From assembly GCA_013286805.1 (NCBI GenBank), contig JABDEY010000009.1, positions 1 through 40,552 of the forward strand: a DNA stretch of 40,552 nt. The letters are read 5' to 3'. The position numbers and the translations under genes are program-made. Source of the DNA: Bacteroidota bacterium. Its GTDB lineage: Bacteria > Bacteroidota > Bacteroidia > JABDFU01. Position 1 is the stretch's first letter. Every line of letters starts with the position of its first letter. Below are positions 1-8,769 of this stretch, piece after piece. The notes below the pieces were generated by a model. It was not told the DNA's origin. It searched no databases and saw only the letters and a program-made list of their open reading frames with translations.

Positions 1-1004
1 ATTAAAGCCGTGGGACCAAAAGTAACGGTATCACTCTTGAAATAACCGGTAATATATATGTTTCCAGAGACTCCTGAAGCTATTGAATTAGATACAACAT
101 CCTTATTTGCATTTACTCCATTTGCCCAAAGAACATTCCCTAAAGCATCATATTTAGTAATGAAAAGCGAATTTGTTCCATTTGGATTAGTTAACATATA
201 AGACCCAAAGGATAAAGAAGAACTGTAAAAACAACCGGTCAGGTAAACATTTCCTGAGGGGTCAACAGTAACTGAATTTGCAACATCACTTAAACTTCCT
301 CCGGCACTTTTTACCCAAATCACGTTCCCGTTCTGATCGCATTTTGCTAAAAACAAATCTGAGACTTCCCCACCTGGAGCAGTATTAGAAAATGTACAGC
401 TTCCAAAAGTAATTGAGGAACTACTAAAAGAACCTGCAAAATACAAATTCCCGCCTGCATCGCCCGCTACTGAACTGGCCACATCATTATACGCTCCTCC
501 ATAACTTTTGGCCCAAATTACATTGCCATTTGTATCAAATTTCACCAAAAAAATATCATTGTAACCTGCAGCAGTATTGGTAATGGTGAAAGACCCGAAT
601 ACAACTGAGGCACTCCGAAATGAACCAGATACATAAATATTCCCGGTTCCATCTGTTATCACTGAATTAGCTATATCCTGATCGGATCCACCAAAACTTT
701 TAGCCCATAAAACAACACCATTTGCAGCATATTTTGCAACAAATATCTCATCAAATCCTGCATTGGGATTGGTCATCGTAATTGAACCTAAAGTGAATGT
801 AGCATTTGCAAAAGAGCCAGCAATATAACTATTCCCGACCTGATCTGCTGAAACAGCATTTGCACCATTATAACCTGAGGTACCTGCATCATTTTTCGCC
901 CAACTCCATTCAGGGGTTTGAGCAGAAAGCGCAATAACGAACAGCACCGCAATAAAAAGTGCCGCTGGTTTTCTAATTGCTTCACGTGTTATAAATGTAT
1001 TCAT
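1..1004 (-). CDS. SBBP beta-propeller repeat surface protein, 3' end outside window
   Basis: The minus strand is open from an ATG at 1004 to the left edge, giving 334 codons of an incomplete gene. It starts with a signal peptide (charged MNTFITREAIRK, hydrophobic core, cleavage near LSAQ). The rest is a tandem repeat of about 60 residues with the pattern D-x-x-GN-x-Y-(I/V)-x-GSF ... T-(F/I)-G-S-x-T ... D-(I/L)-F-(V/L)-AK-x-D-x-x-G-x-(V)-x-WAKS-x-GG, seen at least five times. This is the SBBP (seven-bladed beta-propeller) repeat, common in secreted Bacteroidota proteins. The product is probably exported and displayed on the cell surface; a T9SS sorting domain would be expected at the missing C-terminus, but it cannot be seen. 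Relatives lie at 16695 and 25062. A -7-like element sits 37 bases upstream. Ligand and function are unknown. Confidence 0.88.
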   Translation of the reverse strand, partial: MNTFITREAIRKPAALFIAVLFVIALSAQTPEWSWAKNDAGTSGYNGANAVSADQVGNSYIAGSFANATFTLGSITMTNPNAGFDEIFVAKYAANGVVLWAKSFGGSDQDIANSVITDGTGNIYVSGSFRSASVVFGSFTITNTAAGYNDIFLVKFDTNGNVIWAKSYGGAYNDVASSVAGDAGGNLYFAGSFSSSSITFGSCTFSNTAPGGEVSDLFLAKCDQNGNVIWVKSAGGSLSDVANSVTVDPSGNVYLTGCFYSSSLSFGSYMLTNPNGTNSLFITKYDALGNVLWANGVNANKDVVSNSIASGVSGNIYITGYFKSDTVTFGPTAL

Positions 1005-1040
1005 GGATTTTTTTTAAATGTTTACTCAAAGTACCCGACA

Positions 1041-1048
1041 CAAATTTA
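1041..1048 (-). promoter_or_regulatory. -7-like element TAAATTTG upstream of the SBBP gene
   Basis: The minus strand reads TAAATTTG, a full match to the Bacteroidota -7 consensus TAnnTTTG, 37 bases before the ATG at 1004 and inside the short gap after the stop of the upstream gene. No TTG -33 element is seen at the expected distance, so this is only half a promoter. Confidence 0.35.
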
Positions 1049-1058
1049 TTCCTTTCAG

Positions 1059-2720
1059 TTACTTTGTTACCAGACTTTTCGGTAAGGAAGGTTTTTGAAT
1101 TGCCAGAGAGCCATTTTCAGCATGCTTCTGAAGTATATCAAACCTACCATTGGGCTTTAGACGTTTCAATTCGTAAAGGTCTGTTCTCCGGTCATTCAGA
1201 TTACGAACACTTCCATGCAAACGAAGTTTCTTTAACTGATCGAGTTCCAGGTCAACAATTAAAACCATTTCTGTATTTGGTGTAGCTTCTCCCTTTATTC
1301 CATTGGTAGGAAACGAAAAATCAGAAGGTGTAAAGACCGCAGATTGCGCATATTGTATATCCATATTATGCACTTTTGGCAGATTGCCAACTCCACCTGC
1401 AATTGCTACAAAACATTCATTCTCAATTGCTCTTGCCTGCGCACAACATTTAACTCTGGTATATGAATTTTGGGTATCCGTGAGAAAGGGTACAAATAGT
1501 ATTTCCATTCCATCCAAAGCCAGCAGCCGGGACAGTTCCGGAAATTCGACATCGTAACATATCAGGATTCCAATTTTCCCGGCATCCGTATCAAACACCT
1601 TCAGCTTATTGCCACCTTCGATTCCCCAGGCACGTACCTCATTGGAAGTAACATGCAGTTTTGAATATCTTTCTACAGAACCGTCTCTCCTGCACAGATA
1701 TCCTACATTATATAACTGACCTCCCCGGACAAAAGGCATGCTGCCGGTAATAATATTGACATTATAGGTAATTGCATAATTGATAAACTTGTCTCTCAAT
1801 GGCTCTGTAAATTCTGCAAGACTTCTAAGTGCCTCCGATTCATTCTGGTGATTAAAATCTGCCATTAACGGGGCATTAAATAATTCCGGAAACAATACAA
1901 AATCTGAATTATAGCCTGACACCGTATCAATAAAAAATTCTATCTGTTCACACAATGATTCAAACGTGTTAAAGGTTCTCATTCCCCACTGTACCAACCC
2001 AACTCTTGATGTAGCCTTTTGCCTTTTAAGAATACGGGATACCTTAGTGTAAAGTACATTGTTCCATTCCATCAATGTGGCGAAGTGTTTGGATTCTTCG
2101 TCCGATGGCATGTAATTAACCAATAATTTTTTTACATGGAATTCATTGGCAAGCTGGAAAGTGAGAACCGGATCATAAATCTCTTTTAACTTTACTTTTG
2201 CAATAAATTCTTTTGGAGTCATCTTAGTGGCATATTCCGAATACCCTGGAATTCTTCCGCCAAACACAATGGATTTCAAATTTAGCTTTTCACACAATTC
2301 CTTCCGGGCATCGTACAACCTTCTTGCCAGGCGCAACCCTCTGTATTCAGGATGAATAAATACTTCAATGCCATAAAGCACATCTCCATGCGGATCATGT
2401 GTTTTGAAACTAAAATCGCCCGTAATCTGACGATATGTATGATCGTCCCCAAATGCATCGTAATTCAAAATAATAGAAAGTGCGGACCCGACAACCCTTC
2501 CATTTACCAACACTACAAACTGGCCTTCCGGAAAAACAAGCACTAATTGTTTCAACTGCTCCTCTGTCCATATTGAACCGTGAAAATTTCTATACGCCTC
2601 TTCCATAGAAGTATGTAAGCCCATGTAATCATTCAGCTCCAGGTTCCTTACTTCAATTTTCTTGATCGCTGGTGCTGCAATCCGACCCTTGGTCTTCCTT
2701 CTTGTTACTGTTCTTTGCAT
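1059..2720 (-). CDS. Bifunctional GNAT acetyltransferase / carbon-nitrogen hydrolase
   Basis: This 553-residue cytoplasmic protein joins two enzymes. Residues about 20-220 are a GNAT N-acetyltransferase; the acetyl-CoA loop region is visible at 123-140 (HPEYRGLRLARRLYDARK). Residues about 238-520 are a nitrilase-superfamily amidase with the full Glu-Lys-Cys triad: E279 in LFPELF, K354 in YSKLH and C388 in ILICYDVEFPEL. The GNAT part would acetylate an amine and the nitrilase part would hydrolyse a C-N bond of an amide. The architecture is known and conserved in bacteria, but the substrate is not established and I do not assign one. It starts at an ATG. The gene stands alone, 55 bases upstream of the SBBP gene and divergent from the DUF4142 gene. 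Confidence 0.93.
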   Translation of the reverse strand: MQRTVTRRKTKGRIAAPAIKKIEVRNLELNDYMGLHTSMEEAYRNFHGSIWTEEQLKQLVLVFPEGQFVVLVNGRVVGSALSIILNYDAFGDDHTYRQITGDFSFKTHDPHGDVLYGIEVFIHPEYRGLRLARRLYDARKELCEKLNLKSIVFGGRIPGYSEYATKMTPKEFIAKVKLKEIYDPVLTFQLANEFHVKKLLVNYMPSDEESKHFATLMEWNNVLYTKVSRILKRQKATSRVGLVQWGMRTFNTFESLCEQIEFFIDTVSGYNSDFVLFPELFNAPLMADFNHQNESEALRSLAEFTEPLRDKFINYAITYNVNIITGSMPFVRGGQLYNVGYLCRRDGSVERYSKLHVTSNEVRAWGIEGGNKLKVFDTDAGKIGILICYDVEFPELSRLLALDGMEILFVPFLTDTQNSYTRVKCCAQARAIENECFVAIAGGVGNLPKVHNMDIQYAQSAVFTPSDFSFPTNGIKGEATPNTEMVLIVDLELDQLKKLRLHGSVRNLNDRRTDLYELKRLKPNGRFDILQKHAENGSLAIQKPSLPKSLVTK

Positions 2721-2829
2721 TATTAAGTTTTACCTGTAAATATAAAAGGACAAATAATACGTCATTTCGGAATTGGTTAAAAGGCCAATTCCAATAGCCC
2801 AAATGGGGAAACAAAATGATCATTTGTAT

Positions 2830-2846
2830 TTGCACAAAACGTGCAA
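2830..2846. promoter_or_regulatory. Inverted repeat TTGCAC-N5-GTGCAA in a divergent intergenic region
   Basis: Perfect six-base arms with a five-base spacer (AAAAC) lie in the 200-base gap between the divergent genes starting at 2720 and 2921. The size and place suit an operator for a dimeric regulator. No poly-T follows, so it is not a terminator. The regulator is unknown. Confidence 0.35.
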
Positions 2847-2920
2847 CTCTATTTATAAATTAATGTAAGGCAATATGCAGTATCTATACTGAACTTTGTG
2901 AAGATTCCAAAATTGAAAAA

Positions 2921-3517
2921 ATGAAAAACAGGAACGCTTTTAAGGCTAAAGTCATTTACATGTTGTCGATATACTTAGCTGCAGCTTATATTACGTCTTG
3001 TGATAAGGATACCAAACCAGACGATACACTAAAAGAGACAAATGTTATTCACAGTGCTGTAGATGATACTGCAGCTAATTTTGTCAAGGACAGTAAATTC
3101 CTTGTAGCAGCTGCTGAGATTAATATAGAAGATATTAATATGGGTCAACTTGCTCAAAGTAATGGGAGAATGTCTAACGTAAAGGATTTGGGAGAAAAGA
3201 TGGCTAATCTGCATACAAAATGTCTGACTGAAATAAAGAAACTTGCTTTGAAAAAACAAATTCCATTACCTACCTGCGCTTCAAATGAAGCACGGTCAGA
3301 TTACAGCAATCTATACAATAAATCGGGAAGTGATTTTGACGAATTCTATTGTGGTCTGATGGTGAATGGCCATAAAGGTGCAATCATTCTTTTTGAAAGG
3401 GCATCCTACGCTTGCTCTGATCCGGAAATAAAAGCGTTTGCAAAAGCTACCCTTCCAGTCTTAAAAGAGCATCTTAATCATGCATGTTTGTGTCAAAGGC
3501 AAATACAAAGCCTATGA
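2921..3517 (+). CDS. DUF4142 domain lipoprotein
   Basis: The 198-residue product has a lipoprotein signal peptide with lipobox ITSC, the lipidated cysteine being C27, followed by Asp-rich residues. Residues about 52-195 fit DUF4142: a first helical half (FVKDSKFLVAAAEINIED ... LAQSNGRMSNVKDLGEKM ... LALKKQIPLP) and a second half with the usual F-x-x-x-x-M-x-x-x-H and LP-x-L-x-x-H motifs. The domain is a predicted four-helix bundle of periplasmic or outer-membrane proteins, often found near stress genes; no reaction is known. Four extra cysteines in the mature part are unusual. The gene is divergent from the GNAT/nitrilase gene and convergent with the PD40-OmpA gene. Confidence 0.88.
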   Translation: MKNRNAFKAKVIYMLSIYLAAAYITSCDKDTKPDDTLKETNVIHSAVDDTAANFVKDSKFLVAAAEINIEDINMGQLAQSNGRMSNVKDLGEKMANLHTKCLTEIKKLALKKQIPLPTCASNEARSDYSNLYNKSGSDFDEFYCGLMVNGHKGAIILFERASYACSDPEIKAFAKATLPVLKEHLNHACLCQRQIQSL

Positions 3518-3550
3518 AAGGAATATCACGGAAGGAAGCCGCAGAAAGGT

Positions 3551-5323
3551 CTAATAAAATGAAATTTCATTCTCTGATTCAAGTACCTTAAATTCAACTC
3601 TCCTGTTCATTTGCCTTCCCTCCGGATTATCTGAATGATCCGGATTTTCATTTGGTTCCAAAGGAAATTTCTCTCCTTTACCTGAACCTTTTATTCTGTT
3701 TACATTTATTCCCTTTGACGAAAAATAGTCCGAAGCCGCCTGGGCTCTTTTCAGAGATAATTTATAGTTGTACGAATCCTCTCCCTTCGAATCGGTATGC
3801 CCATAAATTTCTACTTTCAGTTCTTCATTGGCCGTCAGATATGCTGCAATAGTATCGAGTTCAGGTTTTGCATTTTCCCGAAGCGTTGCCTTTTCAAAAT
3901 CAAAAAAGATACTTGGAAATTGCTTACAACCCCTTTCCTTTCCACAAGTAAGATTTATTAAGGGGTCGTTTGAATTTACGACTTCACTTAAAACAGGCAA
4001 CGCCTCGTTCAGGCTTTTTTCTGTAACAAGACTATAAATATCCAGATCTCCGGCACCGCCGTCTCTGATACATGAAAAATAGGCATGATTGGCATCCATA
4101 ACGGGCCCAAAATGAATATCATCGCCAGAACTGCTGATTGGATATCCTACATTCGCTGGAACAGACCAATTGTAATCATCTTCTCCAATTTTTGTTGACC
4201 TGAATATATCAGAACCACCCATTCCTGCATGACCTTCAGAGCTGAAGAAAAGATCTTTTCCGTCGGGGAATATCGCAGGAGAGGTTTCATCATAAGGAGT
4301 ATTAATCACTGCGCCGATATTCCTTGCAAGCCCCCAATCTCCATTGGGCAATTTCTTACAAAAATAAATGTCACTTCCTCCATAGCCACCAGGCCGGTTG
4401 CTTGAAAAAAAGAATATTTTTCCGTCCGTTGAAAGAGCGGCACCGTTTTCATCATACTTACTGTTTATATCCGACCCCATTGAGACAGGACTTGTCCATT
4501 GATTATCCTCAAAATTGCTGACATACAGGTCCCCTCCATTACTCTCTTTATAAAGTATCAGTTGTTTACCATCATATGATAAACACAATGATCTTTCATT
4601 ATCATTGGTATTGACTTTATTACTTATAGGTTTGGCTTTAGACCAGGCCCCATTGACATTTCTTCTGCTGTAATAGATATCTTCGTAATACTGGTCGTCC
4701 ATTGTTTTTTCGCCTCCGGTACTTCCTGGTCTTCTTGATGTGAATATCAGCAGAGAATCATTTCCTGAAACAACAGCGCTGTATTCGGGATATTCAGTAT
4801 TGATACTATCTCCCAGGTTAATAAACTTTAGCTGAATTGGGTTTTCCGTGAGTTCAATGCCAGTTAAAGACTTATCAATACTTCTTCCTACTTCTCTTCT
4901 GTCACTTTCATTTGGCCCCGCCTGATCCTTGTAATTGGTAAACGAGGTTATGGCTTCATTAAAATTATCATTTAAATGGTAGGCTTGTGCCAGGTAATAA
5001 ATTGCTATCAATGGCGCATGTTTTTCCATTGGATTGAACTCATCATACCTTTTGCTTACATCTTTAGACGCTTCATTCAGAAAATAAACTGAAAGATTTT
5101 TTCCGGTAGTCATATTAAGAAAACACATACCTATTTTATATTTAATATTTGCATTGGTGGAATCAATGGCATAGGCATCTAAATACTGGTGCAGCGCCAT
5201 GGGGTAGTTTTTTTCCAAAAAAAGCAGGTTGCCTTCAGTCATATCCTGCCTGTACAATTTAGCCTGACCTATCATTAAGAGAGGAAACATTATTAGAGGT
5301 AATATGCGGGATAATTTTTTCAT
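3551..5323 (-). CDS. PD40 beta-propeller / OmpA family envelope protein
   Basis: I chose the ATG at 5323 rather than the in-frame one at 5359, because it places MKKLSRILPLIMFPLLMIGQ as the first residues of a normal signal peptide; the product is then 590 residues. An N-terminal helical, TPR-like part (about 20-150) is followed by PD40/WD40-like propeller repeats (for example DENGAALSTDGKIFFFSSNR and DETSPAIFPDGKDLFFSSEG). A C-terminal OmpA domain (about 460-580) keeps the peptidoglycan-binding signature: GHTDSKGEDSYNYKLSLKRA and, at the end, NRRVEF. The TPR, propeller and OmpA order resembles PorE of the T9SS, but many Bacteroidota carry several such proteins, so the link is only suggestive. 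It should sit in the periplasm bound to peptidoglycan. A degenerate relative lies at 26938. Confidence 0.92.
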   Translation of the reverse strand: MKKLSRILPLIMFPLLMIGQAKLYRQDMTEGNLLFLEKNYPMALHQYLDAYAIDSTNANIKYKIGMCFLNMTTGKNLSVYFLNEASKDVSKRYDEFNPMEKHAPLIAIYYLAQAYHLNDNFNEAITSFTNYKDQAGPNESDRREVGRSIDKSLTGIELTENPIQLKFINLGDSINTEYPEYSAVVSGNDSLLIFTSRRPGSTGGEKTMDDQYYEDIYYSRRNVNGAWSKAKPISNKVNTNDNERSLCLSYDGKQLILYKESNGGDLYVSNFEDNQWTSPVSMGSDINSKYDENGAALSTDGKIFFFSSNRPGGYGGSDIYFCKKLPNGDWGLARNIGAVINTPYDETSPAIFPDGKDLFFSSEGHAGMGGSDIFRSTKIGEDDYNWSVPANVGYPISSSGDDIHFGPVMDANHAYFSCIRDGGAGDLDIYSLVTEKSLNEALPVLSEVVNSNDPLINLTCGKERGCKQFPSIFFDFEKATLRENAKPELDTIAAYLTANEELKVEIYGHTDSKGEDSYNYKLSLKRAQAASDYFSSKGINVNRIKGSGKGEKFPLEPNENPDHSDNPEGRQMNRRVEFKVLESENEISFY

Positions 5324-5380
5324 GTTTATTTTTATTAATTTTCTGTTGGTTGAATTCATCGGGAATGAAATTTAGTCCTT

Positions 5381-5405
5381 GCTGTTAAAATTATTTAACA
5401 ACAGC
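5381..5405. promoter_or_regulatory. AT-rich inverted repeat upstream of the PD40-OmpA gene
   Basis: TGTTAAA (5383-5389) and TTTAACA (5394-5400) form a perfect seven-base inverted repeat with an ATTA spacer. An outer pair GCTGTT/AACAGC overlaps it. It lies about 60 bases upstream of the chosen start of the PD40-OmpA gene, where an operator could be. No function can be shown. Confidence 0.25.
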
Positions 5406-5563
5406 TTTGCATTGGATGAATTTTCGCTAACAGGGGCTTTACAATAGCTGAATGGGAATTGCAAAAGTTAGATACGATTTCCTATTGATTAACTCCTGAC
5501 TCTGAAGAGTTGGAAATTCCTGTTAGAGTATGGCCTTTAAGTCAATATCTACATAATTCACAC

Positions 5564-7591
5564 TTATTCATTTACCTTAATCAGCTTTTTATAGGATAAG
5601 TGATCGTTGACATTTAATTCCAAATTGTAATTTCCTGCGGTCAAATACCTGGTTTCAATTTCATCCTGAAAAACACCTGGTTGGCTTACATCTTCGAAAA
5701 TTACCAGGACCTCCACTCCTTCAGAATTAAGAAGTGACAATCTTACTTTTGAAGTCTGTTTGATCTCAAATATGGCAGTCATACTTTCTACAAATGGATT
5801 GGGGTAAACTTCCATCTTGTTTTCCAGTCTGTTGGCCAGTATACCAAGCGGTGGACAGCGTCCTGCCAGGGCTCCATCCATCCAGTCTATCCGATCCGCT
5901 AACCAGGATTTGAGATTATCCACTTCATTCTGGTAGGTAGTTCCTAAAACAGGCCATTGGATAAAGTTTCTTTTTCCTGCATCTCTAAGCTCATTCGCTG
6001 AAGAATCTATGTAATTGTTCAAATAACCTATACTTAAAATATTTTCCCTTAACAGGTGCCAGCGGCAATATAATTTATTCACAAAATTACTGTCCTCATA
6101 AAATCTGTTCCACCAGTTCGGAGATGGATAAATACTGTCCGGTCGCTGGAATTGCCAACTCCTTGGATCAGATGACCGTTCATAATTGGAGTTATTCCAG
6201 GCTAAGTCAAAATCACCCATAGGGCCAATACGTAATTTACCCCCATCTATGTCTTTATCTTTACTCAAATATATATTCATGCTATAGGCATTCGGGTTTT
6301 TACTTAATTCCGCGATGATCATGTAATCAATGAATGACCCTTCATCAATATACCTGCAGTATCCTGTTATTGGGTCATTGTAAGAAGATGAATTCATTAC
6401 AAGCTCGAAACTATCCAGAAAGCTTTTTATGTACACCATCTGAGAGGGCGTAATGACTGAATCCATCGGGTAATCATATTTATAAAAAAAATGTTTATCG
6501 GTAGAAATATTTCCGGCGAAAGCCGAATACCATCCGTTAGTTCCTGGCCGGTCAATTCGTAAAACATATCCTCCTGTCAGGGATGGACCAATAATATCGG
6601 CTTTTGTCAATTTCGAAACGCTTATCTTTTCAGGCCCCTGAGCAGGCTTTTCCATAAAAGCATATACTCCTTTATATTCATTGTTTAGCATCAGCTCTAC
6701 ATCTCTAAACCGCGGAGCATAATGCCCCATTGCCCGGAATAAATCAAAACCCAGGGGCGTCCGTATAAGGCTTTTATCCTGATAGCCCGCCAACAGACTC
6801 CAATCATTATCGCCTGGCATCCCGAAAAAGGAATAGGGGTTTGATTGTCCTGTCCGATCGAATGTCTGAAGAATAAAGGATTTCTTTTCGAAATGAAATC
6901 TGGGATTCACACGAATGTGGAATAATGCTTTGCTTGTGTAATTCATCCAGGGATCTTTAATGAAATTTCTTTGACCTATTCCTTTATTGTCGATAATTCC
7001 CACATTTATTAATACCTCTGAACTATTTAATGCTTTTCTGTTTGAATTAATGCAAATAACCGGGAGATTGGATGAGGTGAATTTTACCGGAGATGGGGGG
7101 GAATGTCCAAAAAGAATATTCCAACCTACGACACTTCCTGTATCCAAATCTGCTAATTCATCCTTTACAATAAGCTGCCATTTCCCATTGCCTGCTTGTC
7201 CATTATTAAACTGTCCAAGATAACCTGTGGCTTTATAAATACCAGTATCAGGCACCCCATTCTTAACAAATAAGCTCTTATTATTACTCTCATAGCAAGT
7301 GTTTGTAAAGTTCAAACCAGTTCCACTATTTCCATCTGATAGTTCGACCAACTCGCCTTCCGGAGACTGCAGGTAAATGACTAACTCCTCCACTGCAGGA
7401 TGGCTAAAACTGACGCACACCCGTTTCAACCCAAAACTACTGTCCAGTAAAGCAGGATTAAGACCAGTAACGGGCAAACCAATATGTGTTTCCAAGCCAT
7501 CCTTGCGGATACTCCCACCCAACCCCGTAAATAATTGCGCCCTCATACAAAAGGAAAACAAACAAGGAATTATCAGAATTGACTTTTTCAT
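5564..7591 (-). CDS. P-domain / CotH kinase-like / T9SS sorted protein (copy 1)
   Basis: I prefer the ATG at 7591 because a clean signal peptide (MKKSILIIPCLFSFCMRAQ) follows it; in-frame upstream starts add a non-signal extension. The product is 675 residues. Residues about 25-155 match the proprotein convertase P-domain (SHPAVEELVIYLQSPEGELV ... GNGKWQLIVKDE ... GSVVGWNILFG). Residues about 190-560 are CotH-like (GYQDKSLIRTPLGFDLFRAM; GGYVLRIDRPG; GPMGDFDLAWNNSNY). The last 75 residues form a T9SS type A sorting domain with MEVYPNPF. CotH proteins are atypical kinases first known from Bacillus spores; secreted bacterial versions have unknown targets. The Trp normally before DF in the GPxWDF motif is Gly here. 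It stands as a single gene and is paralogous to the protein at 12496. Confidence 0.9.
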   Translation of the reverse strand: MKKSILIIPCLFSFCMRAQLFTGLGGSIRKDGLETHIGLPVTGLNPALLDSSFGLKRVCVSFSHPAVEELVIYLQSPEGELVELSDGNSGTGLNFTNTCYESNNKSLFVKNGVPDTGIYKATGYLGQFNNGQAGNGKWQLIVKDELADLDTGSVVGWNILFGHSPPSPVKFTSSNLPVICINSNRKALNSSEVLINVGIIDNKGIGQRNFIKDPWMNYTSKALFHIRVNPRFHFEKKSFILQTFDRTGQSNPYSFFGMPGDNDWSLLAGYQDKSLIRTPLGFDLFRAMGHYAPRFRDVELMLNNEYKGVYAFMEKPAQGPEKISVSKLTKADIIGPSLTGGYVLRIDRPGTNGWYSAFAGNISTDKHFFYKYDYPMDSVITPSQMVYIKSFLDSFELVMNSSSYNDPITGYCRYIDEGSFIDYMIIAELSKNPNAYSMNIYLSKDKDIDGGKLRIGPMGDFDLAWNNSNYERSSDPRSWQFQRPDSIYPSPNWWNRFYEDSNFVNKLYCRWHLLRENILSIGYLNNYIDSSANELRDAGKRNFIQWPVLGTTYQNEVDNLKSWLADRIDWMDGALAGRCPPLGILANRLENKMEVYPNPFVESMTAIFEIKQTSKVRLSLLNSEGVEVLVIFEDVSQPGVFQDEIETRYLTAGNYNLELNVNDHLSYKKLIKVNE

Positions 7592-7780
7592 TTTGTTTTG
7601 CAGAAAGGACATTTTCAATAAAACAGTCAAGACGAAATTACTATGCGCTTCTAATATTCGCGGTAAAATTCGATAGCCACCTTTTTTTTTAAGTTAAACT
7701 ATTCCTGATTCCGTAGCTGATTCAAAAAATGTGTAAACTATTTTCGTCAATCCTGTAATGCCTTTCAGTTTAAATACAAT

Positions 7781-7788
7781 CAACTTTG
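7781..7788 (+). promoter_or_regulatory. -7-like element CAACTTTG
   Basis: CAACTTTG matches TAnnTTTG except at the first base and ends 23 bases before the chosen ATG at 7812. Similar AACTTTG strings precede other plus-strand genes here (2892-2898, 14724-14730, 16646-16652). No clear -33 element is present. Confidence 0.25.
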
Positions 7789-7811
7789 TTCTTAACCAAA
7801 TCTATAAAAAC

Positions 7812-8411
7812 ATGAAAACTAAATTCACAACTCTCGTATCCGTAGTATGCCTTCTGTTTCCAGTCACTCAACAAGCTCAATCCTTCACAACAGGAATCGA
7901 TCTGGGTATTTCAAAAAACTCTGTAGCTATTTCTGATATTGGCAATTCATTTACAAACACTGTTAAAGGAAACAATATCATGGGCATTGAAGGCGGATTA
8001 TTTGAAAGGCTGAATCTGGGGCCGGTTTTCATTAAACCAATGCTGTTGGCAAGCTATCAGGGAGGAACAGTTACCTTCTACAATAATGACGGAAGTGTTA
8101 ATAGTTCCAAATTTAATTACGGAAATGTGGAGGTTCCGCTTTTGTTCGGATTTAGTATACTCAGCGTCGTTCGACTCGAGGCTGGGCCAGTATATAATTG
8201 GATCTACGCTACACACTATGCGAACGATAATTCCATCAGACTTGAACCATCAGGGCTTGGGTACAGAGTAGGGGCAAATGCTGAATTAGGGCCCATAAAT
8301 TTTGGTGTTGCATACCAGGGAATTACCAATAAATCTTCAGGGCTTTCCAATGCAACCTTTTCAACACCAAATGAATTGATCTTCAGTCTGGCTTTTTGCT
8401 TTGGAAAGTGA
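7812..8411 (+). CDS. Outer-membrane beta-barrel protein
   Basis: An upstream ATG at 7758 is in frame, but the one at 7812 begins a standard signal peptide (MKTKFTTLVSVVCLLFPVTQQAQ), so I use it; the product is 199 residues. The mature part consists of alternating polar and hydrophobic strands with glycine turns (GIDLGIS, GIEGGLFERLNLGPVFIKPM, EVPLLFGFSI, VRLEAGPVYN, YRVGANAELGPINFGVAYQG, ELIFSLAFCFG), typical of the small eight-strand barrels of the PorT-like/OmpW-size class in Bacteroidota. No enzymatic motif is present. It is a single gene convergent with the YtxH gene; the shared gap holds a terminator. Function unknown. Confidence 0.85.
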   Translation: MKTKFTTLVSVVCLLFPVTQQAQSFTTGIDLGISKNSVAISDIGNSFTNTVKGNNIMGIEGGLFERLNLGPVFIKPMLLASYQGGTVTFYNNDGSVNSSKFNYGNVEVPLLFGFSILSVVRLEAGPVYNWIYATHYANDNSIRLEPSGLGYRVGANAELGPINFGVAYQGITNKSSGLSNATFSTPNELIFSLAFCFGK

Positions 8412-8415
8412 AGAT

Positions 8416-8443
8416 AAAAAAAAGCCAGTTGTTAGCTGGCTTT
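8416..8443 (-). terminator. Intrinsic terminator of the YtxH gene
   Basis: AAAGCCAG (8421-8428) pairs with CTGGCTTT (8436-8443) around a seven-base loop. Read on the minus strand the hairpin is followed by an eight-base T run (8423-8416), a classical intrinsic terminator six bases after the YtxH stop. On the plus strand only TTTCG follows, so it is weaker for the barrel gene. Confidence 0.8.
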
Positions 8444-8448
8444 CGGGC

Positions 8449-8685
8449 TTAAACAATATTTGCTATTCCTCCCGTCTTTTCACTTACTGAACTTTCCTTT
8501 ACATGGTTCGTCTTATCTTTCAGTTTGATTAACTGGCTATTTAAAGCCTCGGTTAAATCTTTTACTCCATCCGCTACCTTTTGACGTGTTTCACTTCCTT
8601 TACCCGGAGCAAACAACAGACCAGCTAAGCCCCCAATTGCGGCTCCGAGTATTAATGCGCCAATAATTTTTCGTGAATCTTTCAT
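8449..8685 (-). CDS. YtxH domain protein
   Basis: This 78-residue protein has the YtxH signature: a glycine-rich N-terminal membrane helix (KIIGALILGAAIGGLAGLLF) followed directly by APGKGSETRQKV and a charged amphipathic helix (about 30-65). YtxH proteins are small membrane-anchored proteins often linked to general stress in Firmicutes and widespread in Bacteroidota; their molecular role is unknown. It starts at an ATG. It ends at a strong terminator and lies downstream of a hydrophilic small gene on the same strand, though a second hairpin at 8720-8753 separates the two, so they may be separate transcripts. Confidence 0.9.
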   Translation of the reverse strand: MKDSRKIIGALILGAAIGGLAGLLFAPGKGSETRQKVADGVKDLTEALNSQLIKLKDKTNHVKESSVSEKTGGIANIV

Positions 8686-8719
8686 ATTTTTTATTTTTAA
8701 AATGGTTTAGTAATCGGGT

Positions 8720-8753
8720 AAAAAAAATACCGATATTTCTACCGGTACTTTTT
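8720..8753 (-). terminator. Terminator-like hairpin after the hydrophilic small gene
   Basis: On the minus strand TACCG (8747-8743) and CGGTA (8732-8728) form a five-base stem with a ten-base loop, extended by A-T pairs, then eight T (8727-8720). It lies 17 bases after the stop of the gene at 8770. The short stem lowers confidence. Confidence 0.5.
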
Positions 8754-8769
8754 CCAAACAAAACAAACC

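Noticed and set aside
1-1004. Regular protein-level repeats that could suggest a CRISPR or DNA repeat array
   Set aside because: The repeats are SBBP protein units; the DNA copies differ at many positions and there are no identical spaced direct repeats.
2653-2835. 60-codon minus-strand frame across the divergent promoter region
   Set aside because: It overlaps the start of the GNAT/nitrilase gene in another frame and ends in low-complexity polar residues.
3558-3571. Perfect palindrome AATGAAATTTCATT
   Set aside because: It lies inside the last codons of the PD40-OmpA gene and is AT-rich; it has neither a loop nor a T run.
3551-5323. Naming this gene porE
   Set aside because: Domain order fits PorE, but no other T9SS core gene (porK, porL, porM, porN) lies nearby and Bacteroidota have many PD40-OmpA proteins.
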